In this document: positions 40,412-44,178 of the stretch, in pieces
Layout of the letters: every line of letters begins with the position of its first letter
Numbering within the stretch: the first letter of the stretch is position 1
NCBI GenBank assembly: GCA_015063245.1
Contig: SUSV01000011.1
Location: 1 to 44,178, forward strand
DNA: 44,178 nt
From: Thermoplasmata archaeon
GTDB taxonomy: Archaea > Thermoplasmatota > Thermoplasmata > Methanomassiliicoccales > Methanomethylophilaceae
Reading direction: 5' to 3'
Made by a program: the position numbers and the translations under genes
Notes under the pieces: model-generated
The model's database searches: none
The model's input: only the letters and a program-made list of their open reading frames with translations
What the model was told of the DNA's origin: nothing

Positions 40412-40897
40412 ATGGCGATGGAATTCAGAATGGTGTCCCCGGAGGAAGCCGAATCCATGTCGGACTACATCCATCCGATATGGGTGGATACATATGCCCC
40501 CATAATCCCCGGCGGACGCGAGCGTGCGGAAATCATCTTCGATGATTGGGTCGGTCCTGCAAAGGTCCGCAGGGACATGGCCGCAGGGCACTTCTTCGCA
40601 TACATCATCATCGATGGCAGGAAGGCAGGTCTGATCTCCGCAGGCAAGGAAGGGGATGATCTGGTGATCAGCAAGCTGTATGTTGCCCCGGATTTCCGTC
40701 ACAGGCACATCGCTATGGAAAGCCTCGATTATCTCGCAGATTACGGCAGGAGCAAAGGCTGTGTTCGCGCGATACTCGAAGTGAATCCCAACAATGCCGC
40801 GGCCGTCTCCCTCTACGAGCGGTACGGTTTCAAAAAGGTCGGGGAGAACCAGTATCAGTATGGTCCCACATCGGTCATGGCCTACGAGCTGCGATGA
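40412..40897 (+). CDS. GNAT-family N-acetyltransferase
   Basis: 161 residues from the ATG at 40412 (an ATG at 40418 is possible). Acetyl-CoA-binding motif A is ISKLYVAPDFRHRHIAMESLDYL (R-x-x-G-like loop altered to HRHIA), and motif B is LEVNPNNAAAVSLYERYGFKKVGENQ. Substrate unknown. TATA-like TATTTTTA at about 40386-40393 suggests a leaderless mRNA. A longer frame to 40352 lies upstream of that TATA box and is not used. Confidence 0.9.
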   Translation: MAMEFRMVSPEEAESMSDYIHPIWVDTYAPIIPGGRERAEIIFDDWVGPAKVRRDMAAGHFFAYIIIDGRKAGLISAGKEGDDLVISKLYVAPDFRHRHIAMESLDYLADYGRSKGCVRAILEVNPNNAAAVSLYERYGFKKVGENQYQYGPTSVMAYELR

Positions 40898-40918
40898 CCG
40901 ATATGGGGTGGATTGTTT

Positions 40919-41563
40919 TCAGAGGCCCCTGTGGCGGAGCATGTTCACGTCGACTTTTCCGTCGGTAATTGTGACTACTGTGCTGTATCCGTCCTTCGCA
41001 GGTCCGGGGTTCACGAAAGTGGTCCCGTCTATGACCTTGCATCCGATGGCCTCATGGATGTGACCGGACATGGCCAGTATGGGATGGTACTCGTCCACGA
41101 TCTTCTTGATGGTGGGGCATCCCACATGGATGCCTCCGGGGATCTCGTCCAGGATGCCGTACGAGGGTGCGTGCGTCATCAGGATCATCTTCTCTGTCGC
41201 GACAGCTTTCAGACCGTCGTAGATCTCATCGTCCTCGAGCTCGAAGGGTGTTCCGAACGGGCTCCTGTTCCCTCCTCCGAATCCGACGAGGTCGTATCCG
41301 TCGATGGAGATCCTCTTGCCATGCATGTCGGTCGCGACACCGCCGATCCTTCCGGGCATGTCCCTGGGGTCGCAGTTCCCGGGGATGACATAGACCTTGG
41401 ACTTAATCTTCGACAGGAGGTCGGCGGCATCATCCGCCGTTCCCATGTCCGTGACGTCGCCCAGGTGAATGACGAAGTCCACCTTGTACTCTTCGATCTC
41501 TTCATTGATCCAATCGATAGCAGAACGGTGCTGGTGCAGATCAGTGATCAATAGGAATTTCAT
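40919..41563 (-). CDS. calcineurin-like metallophosphoesterase
   Basis: 214 residues. Metal ligands: LLITDLHQH (DxH), VIHLGDVTDMG (GDxxD-type), VIPGNCDP (GN-D), LMTHAPSYG (H) and MSGHIHEAIG (GHxH). Overall closest in type to the YfcE/MJ0936 phosphodiesterase group. VNPGPAKDGYSTVV is the typical end. Substrate unknown. Convergent with the GNAT gene; 21 bases separate the two stops. Confidence 0.92.
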   Translation of the reverse strand: MKFLLITDLHQHRSAIDWINEEIEEYKVDFVIHLGDVTDMGTADDAADLLSKIKSKVYVIPGNCDPRDMPGRIGGVATDMHGKRISIDGYDLVGFGGGNRSPFGTPFELEDDEIYDGLKAVATEKMILMTHAPSYGILDEIPGGIHVGCPTIKKIVDEYHPILAMSGHIHEAIGCKVIDGTTFVNPGPAKDGYSTVVTITDGKVDVNMLRHRGL

Positions 41564-41587
41564 GGACCGTAATCGGAAGTACCGTAC

Positions 41588-42070
41588 TTAATCACTTACT
41601 CTGACGATGGTTCTCGAGCGGATGTAGAAGATCAGCGTCAGACACAGGATGGCGGTGCAGATGAACACGGTGCGGGATATGACCAATGCGATCTCGTCGA
41701 CGCTGCCCTCGGTGTACATGGCCTGTATAAAGAACAGCGGGATCGCGGTCAGGAACAGCGGAACCAGTATCAGCCACACCCTCCTATCGGAGGTGTATCT
41801 GTCGAAAGGCCCATCGGTCAAAGTGAGCCCTCCGCTGATGTAATCCCATGTAACGTAGACTGAGTCGTCGCCGGTCAGTTCCAGCTCCACCCTCTTCTTG
41901 CAATGGAACGCCTTGAGGAGGATGTCATGGCGGCCGGTTTCCAAATCGACCGTGACGCTCTCCCCGTCCCTCAGCTCGGACGGTTCCGATCCATCGATGG
42001 TCACGGAGAGGACGACCCTGTTGCGGAACAGGTACTTCCCATGGTGGTACGTCAGCGTGAGCGCGGCCAT
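41588..42070 (-). CDS. small membrane protein with beta-rich N-terminal domain, unknown
   Basis: 160 residues. Residues 1-90 have alternating short hydrophobic strands (a PEGA-like stretch DGESVTVDLETGRHDILLKAF), and two membrane helices follow (WLILVPLFLTAIPLFFIQAM and ALVISRTVFICTAILCLTLI), ending in a short basic tail. The N-terminal domain could bind surface or cytoplasmic partners, depending on topology. No function can be given. The gene lies alone between the phosphoesterase and the alpha/beta hydrolase, all on the minus strand. Confidence 0.7.
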   Translation of the reverse strand: MAALTLTYHHGKYLFRNRVVLSVTIDGSEPSELRDGESVTVDLETGRHDILLKAFHCKKRVELELTGDDSVYVTWDYISGGLTLTDGPFDRYTSDRRVWLILVPLFLTAIPLFFIQAMYTEGSVDEIALVISRTVFICTAILCLTLIFYIRSRTIVRVSD

Positions 42071-42166
42071 GGTCGCGTCTCGGATTGTAGATATTTAAAA
42101 ACAAGGTGAGTGACGAATCACAGGCAGACGGCATTCTTCGACGATGGCCGGATTCCGGGCACAGGG

Positions 42167-43039
42167 TCATCTCATGATCCTCTTATAGATGATCTCATCA
42201 GCCGGCCTTGCCTCGGGGATGGGAAGCAGCGGGTACACATGTATCATGCCCTCGCCGATGATCAGCTCGTTGTTCCCATCCTTGTCCAGCTTCTCATAGA
42301 ACCTGACGATGTCCGGATGGAGGAGCTCCTCCGTCCCCAGGAACACGGTCGTATTGGATATCCCTGAAAGGTCGCCGAAGGTGGGGCTCACGTGATAGTC
42401 ATGAAGGTCCAGTCCCTCGGCCCAGTGCTTCTGATAGATGCTGAGGTTCGCAATGTAGAGCCAAGGGTCCCTTTCCTGATACTCCTGCTGATCGGGATTC
42501 TCCATGGTCATGTCCACCCACGGGGATAGGAGGATCATCTCGTCAGGCAGCCTGATTCCGAGCATCTTCATCTCCTCGGCAAGCGATACTGCGAGACCTC
42601 CTCCGGCTGAATCGCCCATGAGTATGATCTTCCTTCCGGGATTCTCCTTCAGATATGTGCGGTACAGGGGGAGTATGAGGTTGAACGCATCCCTGTAGCT
42701 CCCGAACGGCATCAGCTTGTATGCCGGCGCGATAACCGTCGCATCGGTCCTTTTGATGATGTCCCTGATGAAGCGCCAGTGGAAGATCGAGAAATCGTGT
42801 ATGTACGATCCGCCGTGGATGTAGAATATCGTGTAGTCCGCAGAGGTGTCCTCGTTGAGATAGAACACGGATCCGAGATCGGAGTCCACCCTCCTGTGCT
42901 TCATGAAATTCGGAGGTGCCTTGAAGGGTTCAGGGCCTGCCCTGAGCATTTCCTGGATGGCATCCTCGGCCTCGTCGGCCGTCATCCTCTTCTTCCTTCT
43001 GAAATGATGGTAGGTGACCTTCAACATGAAGCTGCTCAT
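42167..43039 (-). CDS. alpha/beta hydrolase, hormone-sensitive-lipase (HSL) type
   Basis: 290 residues from the ATG at 43039, with GGAGATTGAT upstream. IFYIHGGSYIHDFS is the HGG oxyanion-hole motif of the HSL family; ILMGDSAGGGLAVSLAEE is the nucleophile elbow with the catalytic serine; the acid is probably in the VFLGTEELLHPD segment, and the histidine in EGMIHVYPLLP. A carboxylesterase or lipase acting on short acyl esters is likely. The longer open frame to 43198 overlaps tRNA-Ser and is rejected. Confidence 0.93.
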   Translation of the reverse strand: MSSFMLKVTYHHFRRKKRMTADEAEDAIQEMLRAGPEPFKAPPNFMKHRRVDSDLGSVFYLNEDTSADYTIFYIHGGSYIHDFSIFHWRFIRDIIKRTDATVIAPAYKLMPFGSYRDAFNLILPLYRTYLKENPGRKIILMGDSAGGGLAVSLAEEMKMLGIRLPDEMILLSPWVDMTMENPDQQEYQERDPWLYIANLSIYQKHWAEGLDLHDYHVSPTFGDLSGISNTTVFLGTEELLHPDIVRFYEKLDKDGNNELIIGEGMIHVYPLLPIPEARPADEIIYKRIMR

Positions 43040-43106
43040 ATCAATCTCCGATTGGAGTCGTGTATGCAGGGGTAGGATAAAACAACAGCGAAATCGAGGA
43101 AGAAGC

Positions 43107-43193
43107 TGGCGTGGAGGATGGGATTTGAACCCACGAGTCAAATATGACACTAGCTTAGCAGGCTGGCGCCTTACCGGGCTGGGCCACCTCCAC
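43107..43193 (-). tRNA. tRNA-Ser (anticodon GCT), CCA encoded
   Basis: Read leftward from 43193: acceptor GTGGAGG pairs with CCTCCAC; discriminator G; encoded CCA at 43107-43109. The anticodon loop is C-T-GCT-A-A. A long variable arm (about 16 bases) marks a class II tRNA, and the T arm is GTGGG-TTCAAAT-CCCAT with one G-T pair. The anticodon stem CCAGC/GCTAG has one C-A mismatch at 28-42. No intron is needed. Confidence 0.93.
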
Positions 43194-43366
43194 TTCAATT
43201 CCTTGAACGAGATAACGATAATAAAGGTTTGGATTAGAGGTTTTCCTCTCCTTTCTATTATAGGTAATAATATAATCTTTGATTATTGTAGAAAGGCAAT
43301 GGAAAAAAGGCCCGGATCCGGTGTTTTATAGCAGCGATTCTGGCAAGAAATCGGCTAATCTCAACC

Positions 43367-43404
43367 TTTTAATATTAGTGTAAAGTACGGGGGGTTGCGC
43401 AATG
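43367..43404 (+). promoter_or_regulatory. rRNA promoter 1: TATA box and repeated start-site motif
   Basis: TTTTAATATTA (43367-43377), then about 20 bases to GGGGTTGCGCAATG (43391-43404). A hairpin CACCA/TGGTG follows at 43412-43426. A second, TATA-less copy of the motif (AGGGGATTTGCGAATG) lies at 43433-43448. Confidence 0.5.
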
Positions 43405-43493
43405 AAGCGGGACACCATCCAGTGGTGCCACCAGGGGATTTGCGAATGAGATCAGCCCCCATAATTTGGTGGAAAGAACTCCTATCGGAATTC

Positions 43494-43530
43494 TTATATA
43501 CTCCATCGGATTACACGGGGTTGCGCGATG
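43494..43530 (+). promoter_or_regulatory. rRNA promoter 2: TATA box and repeated start-site motif
   Basis: TTATATAC (43494-43501), then GGGGTTGCGCGATG (43517-43530). The same spacing as in promoter 1. A hairpin AACTC/GAGTT follows in the leader. Confidence 0.65.
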
Positions 43531-43597
43531 CGACGTGAACTCGACTCCCAGAGTTGAAGTCCACGGTCAGTTGCGATCCGTGTTATTGACTCGGAAG

Positions 43598-43647
43598 GCC
43601 TATCTGATAGGCTTATATACTTGGTCAATATACAGGGATTTGCGCGG
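43598..43647 (+). promoter_or_regulatory. rRNA promoter 3: palindrome, TATA box and repeated start-site motif
   Basis: The palindrome GCCTATC-T-GATAGGC (43598-43612) directly abuts TTATATAC (43613-43620), where a BRE element should be. AGGGATTTGCGCGG follows at 43634-43647, again about 20 bases from the TATA centre, then a GCGGTC/GACCGC hairpin. Confidence 0.65.
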
Positions 43648-43859
43648 TCCGATGACGACCGCAATCATGGAGAATCATGATCTCCGATAGGGAAACACCA
43701 TCCTATCGTGCTCTCATGAATTCTGACGTTCGATGCTACGAATGTTCCGTTAGACGGGATATTCGAACAAGAGTGTGCCGTTCAACGGGACAGCGGTGAA
43801 ACATGGTAAACTGCCAGTTTCAATTTCATCCATCAGAGACGAAATAAGTCAATGATTTG

Positions 43860-44178
43860 ACTCCGGTTGATCCTGCCGGCGGCCACCGCTATAGGATTTC
43901 GATTAAGACATGCGAGTCGAGAGTCGTAATGGACTCGGCGGACTGCTCAGTAACACGTGGAGAACGTGCCCTAAAGTGGGGGATAATCTCGGGAAATTGA
44001 GGATAATACCCCATAGATCATGGCATCTGGAATGAGTCATGGTTCAAAGTTCCGGCGCTTTAGGATCGCTCTGCGGCCTATCAGGTAGTAGTGGGTGTAA
44101 GGTACCCCCTAGCCTACGACGGGTATGGGCCTTGAGAGAGGGAGCCCAGAGTTGGATTCTGAGACACGAATCCAGGCC
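43860..44178 (+). rRNA. 16S ribosomal RNA, 5' part (runs off window)
   Basis: The 5' end TCCGGTTGATCCTGCCGG is the archaeal 16S start (the universal archaeal 21F primer region). It is followed by GACATGCGAGTCGAGAG, ACACGTGGAGAACGTGCCC and the CTATCAGGTAGTAGTGGGTGT region. 319 bases are visible. The exact mature 5' end is set by analogy. Linkage to 23S cannot be judged because the window ends here. Confidence 0.97.

Noticed and set aside
42071..42166. Possible small RNA between the membrane protein and hydrolase genes
   Set aside because: No box C/D, H/ACA or stable hairpin signal could be seen in this 96-base gap.
43313..43322. 10-bp palindrome CCGGATCCGG
   Set aside because: Single occurrence with no associated promoter element or repeat; a palindrome of this size can arise by chance.

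Overview
The window comes from a methanogenic archaeon of the Thermoplasmata, most probably the Methanomassiliicoccales. Supporting evidence: an archaeal 16S rRNA 5' end at the right edge; archaeal information-processing operons (L44e-S27e-aIF2alpha-Nop10-PAC2; RNase P Pop5-proteasome alpha-SBDS-exosome-L37Ae-RpoP-Pcc1-prefoldin beta); an hdrA-mvhD-mvhG-mvhA hydrogenase/heterodisulfide-reductase cluster; and TATA boxes close to start codons. Of 48 genes whose stop can be read, 43 end in TGA, 5 in TAA and none in TAG, as expected if TAG is reserved for pyrrolysine. The exact genus is inference.

Region 1 (about 360-8016) is a 7.6-kb integrated mobile element. A 25-bp exact direct repeat (360-384 and 7992-8016) marks its ends. 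The right copy lies in the 3' part of an intron-containing tRNA-Tyr gene that stays intact after integration. Inside are a tyrosine recombinase next to the left att site, an unknown 84-aa protein, an AbrB-type regulator with a clear operator, a Vsr endonuclease, a Sau3AI/MutH-type restriction enzyme, a divergent C5 cytosine methyltransferase overlapping a trypsin-like intracellular protease, a GC-rich non-coding hairpin island, an unknown 104-aa protein and a Rep-like protein with HUH-type motifs. It reads as an integrative plasmid with a restriction-modification cargo to which a protease is attached. This is the best candidate for an undescribed system here.

Region 2 (8110-30621) is mainly core genome: the L44e operon, ribose-5-phosphate isomerase, a diphthamide-synthase-type ATPase, copper export genes (copZ-copA) one nucleotide behind a large DUF4011-helicase-nuclease resembling the Hhe antiviral protein, a thioesterase, an MFS exporter, a TctA-like membrane protein, tyrosyl-tRNA synthetase, a DHH phosphoesterase, a two-gene ABC-2 exporter and the archaeal exosome/proteasome superoperon.

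Region 3 (30622-37300) is an AT-rich regulatory stretch followed by hdrA, mvhD, mvhG and mvhA, ending in a strong hairpin terminator. This operon encodes the electron-bifurcating MvhADG-HdrA part; hdrB and hdrC are not in the window. HdrA carries an additional complete FAD/ferredoxin module, and MvhG has a basic, alanine/lysine-rich N-terminal extension.

Region 4 (37301-43200) holds housekeeping genes: a phosphoesterase overlapping NAD(P)HX repair, SRP19, S8e, a GNAT acetyltransferase, a second phosphoesterase, a small membrane protein, an alpha/beta hydrolase and tRNA-Ser(GCT). Region 5 (43200-44178) is the 16S rRNA promoter region, with tandem TATA boxes each followed at the same distance by a repeated GGG..TTGCG start-site motif, and then the 5' 319 bases of the 16S rRNA.
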